A program made the position numbers and the translations under genes. This document shows, one piece after another, positions 1-8,648 of a stretch of DNA of 64,000 bases (position 1 is the stretch's first letter; the number at the start of each line of letters is the position of its first letter). The DNA comes from Rhodococcus sp. 1163 (GTDB taxonomy: Bacteria > Actinomycetota > Actinomycetes > Mycobacteriales > Mycobacteriaceae). The notes beneath the pieces were generated by a model. It was not told where the DNA came from and searched no databases. It saw only the letters and a list, made by a program, of their open reading frames with translations. The stretch covers positions 36,637 to 100,636 of the forward strand of contig NZ_MKKX01000037.1 of assembly GCF_002091985.1 (NCBI RefSeq). Reading direction: 5' to 3'.

Positions 1-438
1 CGTGTACGCGTCCGCACCGCTCGGCTGGTAGTACTTCCGCCGAGTCCCGACCACCACGAACCCGGTACGGGTGTAGAGCTCGATAGCCGGTTCGTTGTCG
101 GTACGCACTTCGAGGAACACCGGTCCACCGTGGCTGTCGGCTACCGCGAGCAAATCGGCCAACAATGCCCCACCGATGCCGCGGCGGTGCGCGAGAGGAT
201 CGACTCCGATGGTGTGTACTTCCGACTCCGCCGACTCCCCCTTGCCCAGCAAGGCGACCCCGGCGTAACCCACCAGCGTGCCACCCTCGCGCGCGGCAAC
301 GTAATGATTGTGCGGCGCAGCAAGTTCCGACAGAAAAGCCTGCGCGGTCCATGGGCCGTCCCCGGGAAACAACACGCTCTCGAGTTCGGCGCAACGCTCT
401 GCATCGGCTCTGAGCAGTGGCGACAGAATTACGGTCAA
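1..438 (-). CDS. rimI: Ribosomal protein S18 alanine N-acetyltransferase (partial, C-terminus off window)
   Basis: GNAT-family acetyltransferase that acetylates the N-terminal alanine of ribosomal protein S18 (family knowledge). About 146 codons are visible; the C-terminus lies beyond position 1. The acetyl-CoA-binding region reads HRRGIGGALLADLL, followed by FLEVRTDNEPAIELYTRTGF, both typical of RimI. I chose the TTG at 438-436, which overlaps the tsaB stop codon and has an AAGGCGG ribosome-binding site just upstream. The order tsaE-tsaB-rimI is classical, and tsaD would be expected next outside the window. Start codon is inferred. Confidence 0.9.
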   Translation of the reverse strand, partial: MTVILSPLLRADAERCAELESVLFPGDGPWTAQAFLSELAAPHNHYVAAREGGTLVGYAGVALLGKGESAESEVHTIGVDPLAHRRGIGGALLADLLAVADSHGGPVFLEVRTDNEPAIELYTRTGFVVVGTRRKYYQPSGADAYT

Positions 439-1097
439 GGTGTCACCGCCTTCGCTGCCGCGCGCTCCTCGAGAGTTTTCGCGTCCGGCCGGCGAAGGTA
501 GAGCGGCACGATCGGTGCCGGCGCGGATCCGGATGCCAGGCGCTCGAGAGCCGCCAGTACCAACCCCTGCGGCGACGGCGACTCCACTTCTCGGACAGGA
601 ACTTCGAACAGCGCGACATGAGCCGGAGACCCAGCAGCCGCGCTCGCCCCGGCAACATCGAGCAGAGCAGGAGCAACGACTTCCGGGCCTGCACAGCGGA
701 CCGCATGTCGGTACCGCGCCCAATACACCTCGCGGCGCCTGGCATCGGTGACGACCACCAGATCGAGCTCGTCGGGAAGTTCGGCGGCAATCGCGTCGAG
801 ACTGCAGACACCGTGGATCGGGATGCCCAGTGCGTCGGCAAATGCGGAGGCCGTTGCCATTCCGACGCGAAGACCGGTGAACGGGCCGGGACCGACACCG
901 ACGACTACGGCCTGCAGATCCTGTGGTGTCAGTGAGGCGTCGGCCAGACATCGGAGAATGTTGGGCGTGAGGACTTCGGCGTGAAGTCGAGGGTCGACCA
1001 CGATTTGCTGGGACAGGGTATGCGGCTGCCCGTCGGTGACGCGAACCACACCGGCGGTGACTGCGGGCGTGGAGGTATCGACAGCGAGAACGAGCAC
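435..1097 (-). CDS. tsaB: tRNA threonylcarbamoyladenosine biosynthesis protein TsaB
   Basis: ASKHA-fold partner of TsaD in making the t6A37 modification of ANN-decoding tRNAs (family knowledge). The 220-residue product begins MLVLAVDTSTPAVTAGV, the canonical TsaB phosphate-1-like strand, and carries GVGPGPFTGLRVGMATA near residues 66-82, the family signature. Its stop codon overlaps the rimI start, and tsaE lies 47 bases upstream, so the three are probably co-transcribed. Length is normal for actinobacterial TsaB. Confidence 0.93.
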   Translation of the reverse strand: MLVLAVDTSTPAVTAGVVRVTDGQPHTLSQQIVVDPRLHAEVLTPNILRCLADASLTPQDLQAVVVGVGPGPFTGLRVGMATASAFADALGIPIHGVCSLDAIAAELPDELDLVVVTDARRREVYWARYRHAVRCAGPEVVAPALLDVAGASAAAGSPAHVALFEVPVREVESPSPQGLVLAALERLASGSAPAPIVPLYLRRPDAKTLEERAAAKAVTP

Positions 1098-1144
1098 GGT
1101 TTCTCAGAGTACCCGCATGTCACTGCGGGCCTGCCGCGGCACCG

Positions 1145-1657
1145 TCAGTCCTGCACCGAATGTTGGACTCGGTTCACTTCGACGGACCTGTCATCGGTGT
1201 CGAGGTCGCGTCGAATGCGGACCGACACGTGAGAATCGGTGAGCTTCTCGACCAGTCCCTCTCCCCATTCGACGACGACCACAGCAGCTTCCAGATCGGT
1301 GTCGAGGTCCAGCGCATCCAGTTCGTCGAGAGCAGACTGCCCTGTCATTCCCAGCCGGTACGCGTCCACGTGAATCAAGGACACGGGCGCAGCACCGTTC
1401 GGCCGAATCCCGGCCCGGTGTTCGCGGGCAATGACGAACGTCGGCGAGCTGACCCTGCCCTGCACCCCGAGCCCGGACGCAATGCCACGCGTCATGGCGG
1501 TCTTCCCCGCACCCAGCGGTCCATCGAGGATCACGAGGTCGCCGGCGACAAGGGTTTGGGCCAGCCGGTATCCGAAGTCCTCCGTGTCGGCGGCCGTCGG
1601 CAAGATCAGTGAGCGCCCATCGAAATGCAACGTGGACGGCGACGTGGACTCAGCCAA
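1145..1657 (-). CDS. tsaE: tRNA threonylcarbamoyladenosine biosynthesis ATPase TsaE
   Basis: P-loop ATPase that drives turnover of the TsaB-TsaD complex in t6A synthesis (family knowledge). The Walker A motif GPLGAGKT, the segment SSPTFVIAREH, IHVDAYRLG and the VVVEWGEG motif are all present and in TsaE order. The start is uncertain. The TTG at 1657 overlaps the preceding hydrolase stop by 8 bases and gives 170 residues, the usual length. An ATG at 1702 would give 185 residues but has no recognisable ribosome-binding site and overlaps the hydrolase by 53 bases. Confidence 0.9.
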   Translation of the reverse strand: MAESTSPSTLHFDGRSLILPTAADTEDFGYRLAQTLVAGDLVILDGPLGAGKTAMTRGIASGLGVQGRVSSPTFVIAREHRAGIRPNGAAPVSLIHVDAYRLGMTGQSALDELDALDLDTDLEAAVVVVEWGEGLVEKLTDSHVSVRIRRDLDTDDRSVEVNRVQHSVQD

Positions 1658-2690
1658 TGCCCCGCCATCCGCTTCGTCGACGTGCCCGCACAGCGGTCGC
1701 ACGGGTGAGCAGGCGCACGAGGGCGGCGTTGACTTTGTCCGGAAACTCGAGCTGCACGAGATGACCGGCTTGAGGCACCCGAACCACCTCTGCTTCGGGC
1801 AGTGCTTCAGCCATCGCCAACGTGCTCGCGAGCGGGATTATCCAGTCTTCGTCGCCACACATGACGGTCACCGGAATGCGCGTGAGGTGCGACAGCGCAT
1901 CCTTCTCGTTGTGCAGCTCGAGGGTTTTCAGAAAGTTGACGATCGTGACTACCGAGGTGTCGTCGATCATCGATTGTGAGAAAGCAACCAAGCGCGGACT
2001 CACCCGCGTTCCGTACGACGCCGCACGAAGCACCGGCGAGATCAGCGCTCGCACAGTTCCGCGTCCGAGCTGGACCACGCCTGGCGAGGTGCGGACTGCA
2101 AGGCGAAACGCGTCGATGACGGGGTTGTTCAGGCTTTTACCCAAGCCGGTTTCGGCCAGCCCGGCGGCCGTCGTCGATAGCAAGGCAACGCCGACCACCC
2201 TGTCCTTGATCAGATCCGGACGCTGACGCGTCAAGGACAGAATCGTCATTCCACCCATCGAGTGGCCGATGAGGACGAGATGGCCGCGCGGTGCGACTGC
2301 ACGAATGACTGCGTCGAGATCGGATCCGAGCTGCTCGATGGTGCAGCTTTCGGGCGTCGGTTCGCCGGACTTGCCATGGCCGCGCTGATCGTAGAAGACC
2401 ATTCGGACGGACGAGCCCCACTCTTGCTCCAACGCCTGGCGCTGAAAGTGCCACGAGGACATACGGAGGCAGTACCCGTGTACGAACACCGCGGTGATGG
2501 GTGCGTCGGTGGGCCCGACTTCGCGAACCGCGAGTGGAACTCCATCGTCGGCGATGACGATGGATCCGCGATCGGCGTCCATCAGCTCGAGGTTCTCACC
2601 GGCAAGAGGATCCTTGTTCGAACGCAGCATCGTTTCGCGCAGGGCTATCCCGACGCTGTTGACTATGCCTAGATGTCCGAGCAGATTCAT
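1650..2690 (-). CDS. Alpha/beta hydrolase
   Basis: Cytoplasmic alpha/beta-hydrolase-fold enzyme of 346 residues with unknown substrate. Visible features are the oxyanion-region motif VFVHGYCLRMSSWHF, the segment FYDQRGHGKSG, the nucleophile elbow GHSMGG, an acid-region MCGDEDWIIP and a final histidine in QAGHLVQLEFPDKV, so the catalytic triad looks complete. It overlaps the alr stop by 4 bases (ATGA) and lies between alr and tsaE, a position where many actinobacteria keep such a hydrolase. The link to cell-wall or tRNA metabolism is positional only. Confidence 0.85.
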   Translation of the reverse strand: MNLLGHLGIVNSVGIALRETMLRSNKDPLAGENLELMDADRGSIVIADDGVPLAVREVGPTDAPITAVFVHGYCLRMSSWHFQRQALEQEWGSSVRMVFYDQRGHGKSGEPTPESCTIEQLGSDLDAVIRAVAPRGHLVLIGHSMGGMTILSLTRQRPDLIKDRVVGVALLSTTAAGLAETGLGKSLNNPVIDAFRLAVRTSPGVVQLGRGTVRALISPVLRAASYGTRVSPRLVAFSQSMIDDTSVVTIVNFLKTLELHNEKDALSHLTRIPVTVMCGDEDWIIPLASTLAMAEALPEAEVVRVPQAGHLVQLEFPDKVNAALVRLLTRATAVRARRRSGWRGIG

Positions 2691-3940
2691 CTGGCTACCT
2701 CACCCAATGTCTTCGCCGGCAGTACCGCACCGAGACCCCGGTACGACCTGCGTACACGGCCGCGAATTCCGGTGACTATCTCGTAGTGGATGGTGCCCAA
2801 CCGATCCGCCCAGTCCTGTGCACGCGGCCCCCCGCCGTCACCCGATCCGAACAGGATCGCCGAATCGCCTTCGGTGACACCTGCCCCGCTCGGCCCGAGA
2901 TCCACCACACATTGGTCCATGCATACCCGCCCTACCGAGGGAAACAGTCGCGAACCGATCTGCACGTCGAAACGCCCGCTCAGGTTACGTACGACCCCGT
3001 CGGCGTATCCCATCGGGATGAGCGCAACCGTGGTGTCCTTCTCAGCGGTCCAGGTGTGCCCGTAGGACACTCCGTCACCGGCCCGGACCTTCTTCACCAA
3101 CGCGACCGGCGCCGACACCGTCATTGCGGGCCGCAGGCCGAAATCACCGAGTTCCGGTATCGGCGACAAGCCGTACATCGCAATACCAGGCCGGACCATG
3201 TCGAAACGGAGATCGGGACGAGTAACAGTGGCCGCCGAATTGGACAGATGTACCCGCTCGGGCTGCAGACCGGCTGCACGCACGCGCGCCAGAGCGGTAC
3301 GCAAGTTCTCCGCTTGGCGATCGTTGGCAGGATGCTGCGGACTGTCCGCGCACGCCAGATGAGAGAAGATTCCGCGTAAGTGGACGGACTCCTCGGCGAC
3401 GGCCCTACCCAGTGCCTCGATCACCTCGTCCCACTGTTCGACGGGAATGCCGTTTCGGTTCAAGCCGGTGTCGAGCTTCAACGTCACGACTGCGGGGACG
3501 TTCGCTAAGCGAGCATCGGCTACTACTGCCGACAGTTGGGCGGCCGAGGACACACCGATTCCGACCCCAGCCGAGATCGCCGGAGCGAAGTCGGTGCCGT
3601 GTCGGTGCAGCCAGGCAAGAATCGGGGCAGTGATGCCGGCCCTGCGTAGGGTGAGCGCTTCGTCGAGTGTCGTAACACCGAGCTCTTCGACTCCCGAGTT
3701 CAGGGCCACTGTTGCAACCGCCAGCGCACCGTGGTTGTAGCCATCCGCCTTCACGACGGCCATCATCGAGGCGTCACCAGCGTATTCACGGAGAACAGCG
3801 ACGTTGTGAGCGATCGCGTCGAGATCGATGGTGGCAGTCGCACCGGTACCGGAGTTGGGGTCCTCTGCGCTGACTGCTGCCACATCGACTACCGGTCCGA
3901 GTTCACTGTCCACAACGTTCGATGATGCCACTCGCAACAC
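2687..3940 (-). CDS. alr: Alanine racemase
   Basis: PLP-dependent racemase making D-alanine for peptidoglycan (family knowledge). The PLP lysine is in MMAVVKADGYNHGA (Lys64 from the chosen start) and the second catalytic base, tyrosine, is in VSYGHTWTAEKDT. The segment RVCMDQCVVDLG is also typical. The chosen GTG at 3940 follows GGGAG and gives 417 residues, about 20-30 longer than usual, so a downstream GTG (for example 3931) may be the true start. The frame stays open further upstream but would run into nnrD. The 85 bases to nnrD leave room for a separate ribosome-binding site. Confidence 0.93.
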   Translation of the reverse strand: MLRVASSNVVDSELGPVVDVAAVSAEDPNSGTGATATIDLDAIAHNVAVLREYAGDASMMAVVKADGYNHGALAVATVALNSGVEELGVTTLDEALTLRRAGITAPILAWLHRHGTDFAPAISAGVGIGVSSAAQLSAVVADARLANVPAVVTLKLDTGLNRNGIPVEQWDEVIEALGRAVAEESVHLRGIFSHLACADSPQHPANDRQAENLRTALARVRAAGLQPERVHLSNSAATVTRPDLRFDMVRPGIAMYGLSPIPELGDFGLRPAMTVSAPVALVKKVRAGDGVSYGHTWTAEKDTTVALIPMGYADGVVRNLSGRFDVQIGSRLFPSVGRVCMDQCVVDLGPSGAGVTEGDSAILFGSGDGGGPRAQDWADRLGTIHYEIVTGIRGRVRRSYRGLGAVLPAKTLGEVAR

Positions 3941-4025
3941 ATCGCTCCCTACTCGGTGCACCGAGGTCCTCGTTCGACTTCCCGACGATCGTGACCGAAA
4001 ACACCTTGAACGTCTGACCGACACC

Positions 4026-5459
4026 TCACACTGTGACGGAACGCAGAATCCTGATGGCCTCGGGGAGCGCGGACAGGAGAGGTCCGGCCGAAATCGGTGC
4101 CGCGAACTCGCCCCTGGACCCATGCGCGGCCGTCGCGGCCGCCAACGAGTGCGCCCGGGCCCCACACGCTGCAGCAACGGACGCATCGAGGCCGGTGGCC
4201 AGCAGCGCCCCCAGCACTCCGGACAGAACATCTCCCGATCCTGCCGTCGACGCCGCGGATCCGCCCGCATCGTTGACGAGGACCCGGCCATCCGGGTCGC
4301 CGACCACCGTCGCTCGGCCCTTGAGTAGTACGGTCACGCCCCAACTCGACGCCAGATCACGTACCGCGGACACCTTGTCGGCGCCGGGCACCCGGCCGGT
4401 CAACCGCTCGAATTCACCGGCGTGCGGTGTGAGCAAAGTCGGTGCCGAGCGCGACCGAACCAGCTCTGGTTCCGACGCCAGAACGGTCAGGGCATCTGCG
4501 TCGACTACCACGGGCAGATCGGAGGCGAGGATGTCGGACAACCACTCCCTCGATCTTTCCCCGGTGTCGAACCCTGGACCTACGACCCATGCCTGCACTC
4601 GTCCAGCACTCGACGGATCGGCCGAGACGATGACCTCGGGATAGTGGGATACAACCTCAGCTTCCGCGCTCCCCACGTACCGCACCATGCCCGACGTCGC
4701 GGCCACCGCCGCTCCGGTGCACAACAATGCAGCCCCCGGATATCGCTTACTGCCCGCGGCGATCCCTACGACACCCTGCGAATACTTGTCGTCCTCGGCT
4801 GTAGGAATCGGCCAGAGGGCGCCGACGTCGGCAGGCTCGAACGCACGAATGTACGGATCGGGCAAGGTCAACCCGATCTCCACGAGTTCGACTCTGCCGC
4901 AATGCGGCACCGCAAGCACATGCACGGGTTTGCGCGCACCGAAGGTCACGGTCACCGCAGCTCGAACGGCTGGACCGTCCACACCGCCCGTCGTCGGATC
5001 GACACCGCTGGGAATGTCTGCGGAAACGATCGGAGCGTCGAGCGCGGAAACGATGGCGGCCGCATCGGGTCGAAGCGGCCCCGTGCCGGAGATGCCGACG
5101 ATGGCATCGATGACCAGGTCGGGATTATCCGGTGCGTCCACGACCTTGCCGCCGGCGCGTCGAAATGCCGCAAGGCCTTCCGGGTGCGTGCGGTCCGGTT
5201 TCAGCAGGACCGCACTGACAGCTACCCCCCGGGTACGCAGGATGGCGCCGGCCCACAGTCCGTCGCCGCCGTTGTCACCGGACCCGACGAGAATGCTCAC
5301 CCGTCGACCGACGACCCCGCCTGTCCGGCCCACCAACTCGCGCGCCACTACCGTTGCCAGACCGTAGGCTGCACGGCGCATCAGAACCCCCGGCGGCAAC
5401 GCCTCGAGGAGCGGTCGCTCCGCGTCGCGAACCTGATCAGGCGTGAAGTAGTGCCGCAT
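4026..5459 (-). CDS. nnrD: Bifunctional NAD(P)H-hydrate epimerase / ADP-dependent NAD(P)H-hydrate dehydratase
   Basis: Repairs damaged hydrated NADH/NADPH (family knowledge). The 477-residue protein has an N-terminal epimerase domain (GSGDNGGDGLWAGAILR, then DAIVGISGTG and SADIPSGVDPTTG) and a C-terminal ribokinase-like dehydratase domain (DADALTVLA, LTPHAGEFERLTG, AGSGDVLSGVLGALLATG). It sits between glmS and alr, as the orthologue Rv3433c does in mycobacteria. Only 36 bases separate it from the glmS stop codon, so co-transcription is likely. Confidence 0.94.
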   Translation of the reverse strand: MRHYFTPDQVRDAERPLLEALPPGVLMRRAAYGLATVVARELVGRTGGVVGRRVSILVGSGDNGGDGLWAGAILRTRGVAVSAVLLKPDRTHPEGLAAFRRAGGKVVDAPDNPDLVIDAIVGISGTGPLRPDAAAIVSALDAPIVSADIPSGVDPTTGGVDGPAVRAAVTVTFGARKPVHVLAVPHCGRVELVEIGLTLPDPYIRAFEPADVGALWPIPTAEDDKYSQGVVGIAAGSKRYPGAALLCTGAAVAATSGMVRYVGSAEAEVVSHYPEVIVSADPSSAGRVQAWVVGPGFDTGERSREWLSDILASDLPVVVDADALTVLASEPELVRSRSAPTLLTPHAGEFERLTGRVPGADKVSAVRDLASSWGVTVLLKGRATVVGDPDGRVLVNDAGGSAASTAGSGDVLSGVLGALLATGLDASVAAACGARAHSLAAATAAHGSRGEFAAPISAGPLLSALPEAIRILRSVTV

Positions 5460-5495
5460 AAACAGTCTCCCGTCGGACGTTCACCTACGTTGCTG

Positions 5496-7358
5496 CTACT
5501 CGACAGTGACGGACTTCGCCAGGTTCCTCGGCTTGTCGACATCGTATCCCCTGGTCTGGGCCACTTCGGCGGCAAAGACCTGCAACGGCACAGTCGACAG
5601 CAGTGGCTGCAGAAGAGTCGGAGCCACCGGGATCTCGATCAGATGGTCGGCAAAGGGACGGACAGTGTCGTCACCCTCCTCCGCGATCACTACTGTTCGA
5701 GCACCACGCGCCTGGATCTCACGAATGTTGCTGAGCATCTTCGAGTGAAGGACCGCGCGCCCCTTCGGCGAGGGCATGACCACGATCACGGGCAACCCGT
5801 CCTCGATCAGCGCAATGGGGCCATGTTTGAGTTCACCTGCAGCGAAGCCCTCGGCGTGCATGTACGCCAGTTCCTTGAGCTTGAGGGCGCCTTCGAGTGC
5901 CACCGGGTATCCGACGTGGCGACCGAGGAACAGAATCGTCGGCGACATAGCCAATTCTCGTGCAAGTTCACGCACCGGTTCCACCGAATCGAGTACTTTC
6001 TGCACGAGTTCGGGCATCGTTTCGAGGTCTGCGAACTCCCGTGCGACCTCGTCGGGGTACTTCGTTCCGCGAGCCTGCGCAAGAGCAAGCCCGACGAGGT
6101 AGTTGGCAGTGATCTGAGCGAGGAAAGCCTTGGTCGACGCGACGCCGATCTCTGGACCCGTTCGCGTGTACAGGACTGCGTCGGCCTCGCGCGGAATCTG
6201 GGAGCCGTTGGTGTTGCACACGGCGAGAACTCGCGCACCCTGATCTTTCGCATGGCGTACGGCCTCGAGCGTGTCCGCGGTTTCGCCGGACTGCGAAATC
6301 GCGACCACGAGAGTGGATCGATCGAGAACCGGATCTCGGTAACGAAACTCGCTGGCAAGTTCGACCTCGACCGGAAGTCGCGTCCAGTGCTCGATGGCGT
6401 ACTTCGCAAGCAACCCGGAATGATAGGAACTTCCGCACGCTACGACGAAGATCTTGTCGACCTCGCGTAGCTCCTGATCCGACAACCGCTGCTCGTCCAA
6501 GACGATCCGCTGATTCTCGAAGTGCCCGAGCAAGGTGTCCGCGATGGCAGCGGGCTGCTCCTGGATCTCCTTGAGCATGAAGTAGTCGTAGCCGCCTTTT
6601 TCGGCGGCAGCCAGATCCCAATCGATATGGAAAGGGCGTCCCGACGCTACGTTGCCGTCGAAGTCGGTGATCTCGTATCCACCGGCAGTGATGACGACTA
6701 CCTGATCCTGGCCGAGTTCGACAGCCTCGCGCGTGTGCTCGATGAATGCAGCCACATCCGAACCCACGAACATCTCGCCGACACCTACTCCGACGACCAG
6801 CGGCGTCGACCGACGCGCGGCGACAATGGTGTCGGCGTGATCGGAATGGGTGAACACGAGCGTGAACGCGCCCTCGAGTCTGCGCAACACCGCTTTCGCG
6901 CTGGCGACGAAATCGCCCTTCGTCGGTCCCTCCTCGTACGCACACGAAACGAGGTGGACTGCCACCTCGGTATCGGTGTCACTGGAAAACTCGATGCCCC
7001 GGGCTTCGAGTTCGGCGCGGAGTGGTCCGAAGTTTTCGATGATCCCGTTGTGCACGACCGCGACCGCCCCCGACACGTCGCGGTGCGGATGTGCATTTCG
7101 ATCGGTCGGACGCCCGTGAGTTGCCCACCGGGTGTGACCCATGCCCGTCGACCCGACGAACCTCTCGGTGCCGACTTCTTCCAGTTCGGCCTCCAGATTC
7201 GCCAGCCGACCCGCCTTGCGTTCGACGGCGGTGTTCCCGGCACCGTCGAGTATCGCAATCCCCGCTGAGTCGTATCCCCTGTATTCCATACGCCGAAGCG
7301 CCTCGACCACTACACCCAGAGCTTGGCGGTGGCCGACGTATCCCACGATTCCGCACAT
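5496..7358 (-). CDS. glmS: Glutamine--fructose-6-phosphate aminotransferase (isomerizing)
   Basis: First committed step of UDP-GlcNAc synthesis, converting fructose-6-phosphate and glutamine to glucosamine-6-phosphate. The 620-residue protein starts MCGIVGYVGHRQA, with Cys2 as the glutaminase nucleophile. It carries GNMG-type segments of the class II amidotransferase domain, two SIS domains (VACGSSYHSG; AISQSGETADTLEA) and the C-terminal DKPRNLAKSVTVE typical of GlmS. It works upstream of glmM, which lies in the same window. The 111-base region before the start is a divergent promoter region shared with the gene at 7470. I see no glmS ribozyme. Confidence 0.97.
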   Translation of the reverse strand: MCGIVGYVGHRQALGVVVEALRRMEYRGYDSAGIAILDGAGNTAVERKAGRLANLEAELEEVGTERFVGSTGMGHTRWATHGRPTDRNAHPHRDVSGAVAVVHNGIIENFGPLRAELEARGIEFSSDTDTEVAVHLVSCAYEEGPTKGDFVASAKAVLRRLEGAFTLVFTHSDHADTIVAARRSTPLVVGVGVGEMFVGSDVAAFIEHTREAVELGQDQVVVITAGGYEITDFDGNVASGRPFHIDWDLAAAEKGGYDYFMLKEIQEQPAAIADTLLGHFENQRIVLDEQRLSDQELREVDKIFVVACGSSYHSGLLAKYAIEHWTRLPVEVELASEFRYRDPVLDRSTLVVAISQSGETADTLEAVRHAKDQGARVLAVCNTNGSQIPREADAVLYTRTGPEIGVASTKAFLAQITANYLVGLALAQARGTKYPDEVAREFADLETMPELVQKVLDSVEPVRELARELAMSPTILFLGRHVGYPVALEGALKLKELAYMHAEGFAAGELKHGPIALIEDGLPVIVVMPSPKGRAVLHSKMLSNIREIQARGARTVVIAEEGDDTVRPFADHLIEIPVAPTLLQPLLSTVPLQVFAAEVAQTRGYDVDKPRNLAKSVTVE

Positions 7359-7469
7359 GGTGCTTGAGGGTACTCGGAGACAGACGGAGATCCTCGCGGG
7401 AGAACGCGAGAACCCCTACTCGGCCCCTTACCCCCGCCGATCACACCCGATCCGATAGCGTCTACACCC
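7359..7469. promoter_or_regulatory. Divergent intergenic region glmS / hydrolase-like gene
   Basis: 111 bases that must hold both promoters. The glmS side contains a small perfect inverted repeat CTCGCG/CGCGAG (7393-7398 and 7405-7410) that would form a short hairpin in the glmS leader. No clear -35/-10 pair could be assigned. Confidence 0.4.
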
Positions 7470-8324
7470 GTGGCGACACCCAAGAAGCTCGCAGCAGAAC
7501 TCAGCAAGCGCGGTCCGCACGAAGTGCTCCGCGGCGACCTCGCCCTCGCCGGCCAACCCGGCGTCGTCTACACCCCTGCGGAGGGCTACAACCTGCCCGG
7601 AGTCGCTTTCGGGCACGGCTGGCTGTTGCGCAGCGACCATTACACGAACACCCTGAAGCACCTGGCATCATGGGGCATAGTCGCCGCGGCGCCCGACACC
7701 GAACGCGGGCCGTTTCCGTCACACCGCGGTCTCGCCGCCGACCTCGGCACAGTGCTCGACATCATGACCGGAGTGCGGTTGGGAACCGGAAACATCAGTG
7801 TGCACCCCGACAAACTCGCCGTCGCCGGCCACGGCATGGGAGCGAGCGTTGCAGTTCTCGCAGCCGCATCACGCTCGGACATCAAAGCCGTAGCCGCGCT
7901 CTTTCCGGCACCGACGGTGCCGAGCGCGGAAGACGCAGCGCAATCCTTGTCGGTGCCCGGGTTGGTGCTGGGAGATGCAGCCATGACCGATTCGCTGAAC
8001 GACAACACACTCGCGCTCGCCGGCGCATGGCGAGGACCCTCCACATTTCGACGCATCGACAAAGCGTCGTCCGACGGCATGGTCGAAGGAAGACGGCTGC
8101 TCAGCCCCCTCGGCTTCGGCGGTACCGAGAGGTCGACAGTCGAGGTCGTCCGCGCGCTACTGACTGCATTCTTGTTGTTCCACCTCTCCGGCGACAAGAA
8201 GTACGAAGAACTCGCCGGTGCAGCGGAATTGAAGAACACGCGAGTAATCGATCCTCACGCACCGATCGCGGAGCAGCCGAAGCCGAGCGCAATCTCGGCA
8301 GTGCGTGCAGTGATCGGTCGCTGA
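7470..8324 (+). CDS. Dienelactone-hydrolase/PETase-like alpha/beta-hydrolase fold protein, nucleophile replaced
   Basis: 284-residue protein with the overall pattern of the chlorophyllase/dienelactone hydrolase group: YTPAEGYNLPGVAFGHGWLL near the N-terminus, a strand-turn-helix at KLAVAGHGMGASVAVLAAA, then VKAVAALFPAPTVPSAEDA-like sequence. The elbow reads G-H-G-M-G, so the position that should carry the serine nucleophile is glycine. The acid loop (GDAAMTDS) also departs from the usual GENDTV type. It is therefore probably not a serine hydrolase, or it works by another mechanism. GTG start at 7470; no clear operon partner. Converges with the 105-residue gene ending at 8331. Confidence 0.75.
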   Translation: MATPKKLAAELSKRGPHEVLRGDLALAGQPGVVYTPAEGYNLPGVAFGHGWLLRSDHYTNTLKHLASWGIVAAAPDTERGPFPSHRGLAADLGTVLDIMTGVRLGTGNISVHPDKLAVAGHGMGASVAVLAAASRSDIKAVAALFPAPTVPSAEDAAQSLSVPGLVLGDAAMTDSLNDNTLALAGAWRGPSTFRRIDKASSDGMVEGRRLLSPLGFGGTERSTVEVVRALLTAFLLFHLSGDKKYEELAGAAELKNTRVIDPHAPIAEQPKPSAISAVRAVIGR

Positions 8325-8330
8325 CCCTCT

Positions 8331-8648
8331 TCACCTCAGCCAGCTCGAAGGCGGGTCGTCCTCGGCCCAGGTTGCCTGCGCTGCTGCCTGCACCCGCGTA
8401 TCCAGGTTCGCCGGCAACAGATACGACCGGTACGCGTTCACGGATCGATCTTCCTCGACGTTCTTGTTCGAAACTCCACTCGGCTCGGGACGCGGGCCGT
8501 GGTCGTCGATTGCGGCCGGTGACGGCCCGACGCCGGACGTAGTGTGCGCAATCGTGTCGAGTCGATCCGACACCCGATCCAGTGCGGCACGGTGCTCGGC
8601 GCGCACGCGCTGGATTTCACTCCTCCACGTGCCCCCACCGCCGGTCAC
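8331..8648 (-). CDS. Small conserved-looking protein in the ESX-substrate-like operon
   Basis: 105-residue protein, unrecognised family. The GTG start at 8648 overlaps the stop codon of the preceding gene by 4 bases (GTGA), which is the main support for it being real and translationally coupled. It has a charged helical N-terminal half (RSEIQRVRAEHRAALDRVSD), a Pro/Gly-rich middle and a C-terminal part ending in WAEDDPPSSWLR. No signal peptide or membrane segment is visible. Its context suggests a chaperone or partner for the upstream WSG protein, which is inference. Confidence 0.6.
   Translation of the reverse strand: MTGGGGTWRSEIQRVRAEHRAALDRVSDRLDTIAHTTSGVGPSPAAIDDHGPRPEPSGVSNKNVEEDRSVNAYRSYLLPANLDTRVQAAAQATWAEDDPPSSWLR

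Noticed and set aside
4422..6470. 682-codon open frame on the plus strand
   Set aside because: It lies antisense to nnrD and glmS, whose products are unmistakable. The translation has no family features and is the usual shadow of GC-rich coding DNA.
7359..7469. glmS ribozyme or riboswitch before glmS
   Set aside because: Only a 6-bp hairpin is present; the glmS ribozyme needs a much larger pseudoknotted core and is a feature of Firmicutes.
7091..8542. 483-codon plus-strand open frame
   Set aside because: Arg/Pro/Ser-rich translation running across the glmS start and the hydrolase-like gene in another phase; no ribosome-binding site and no motifs.
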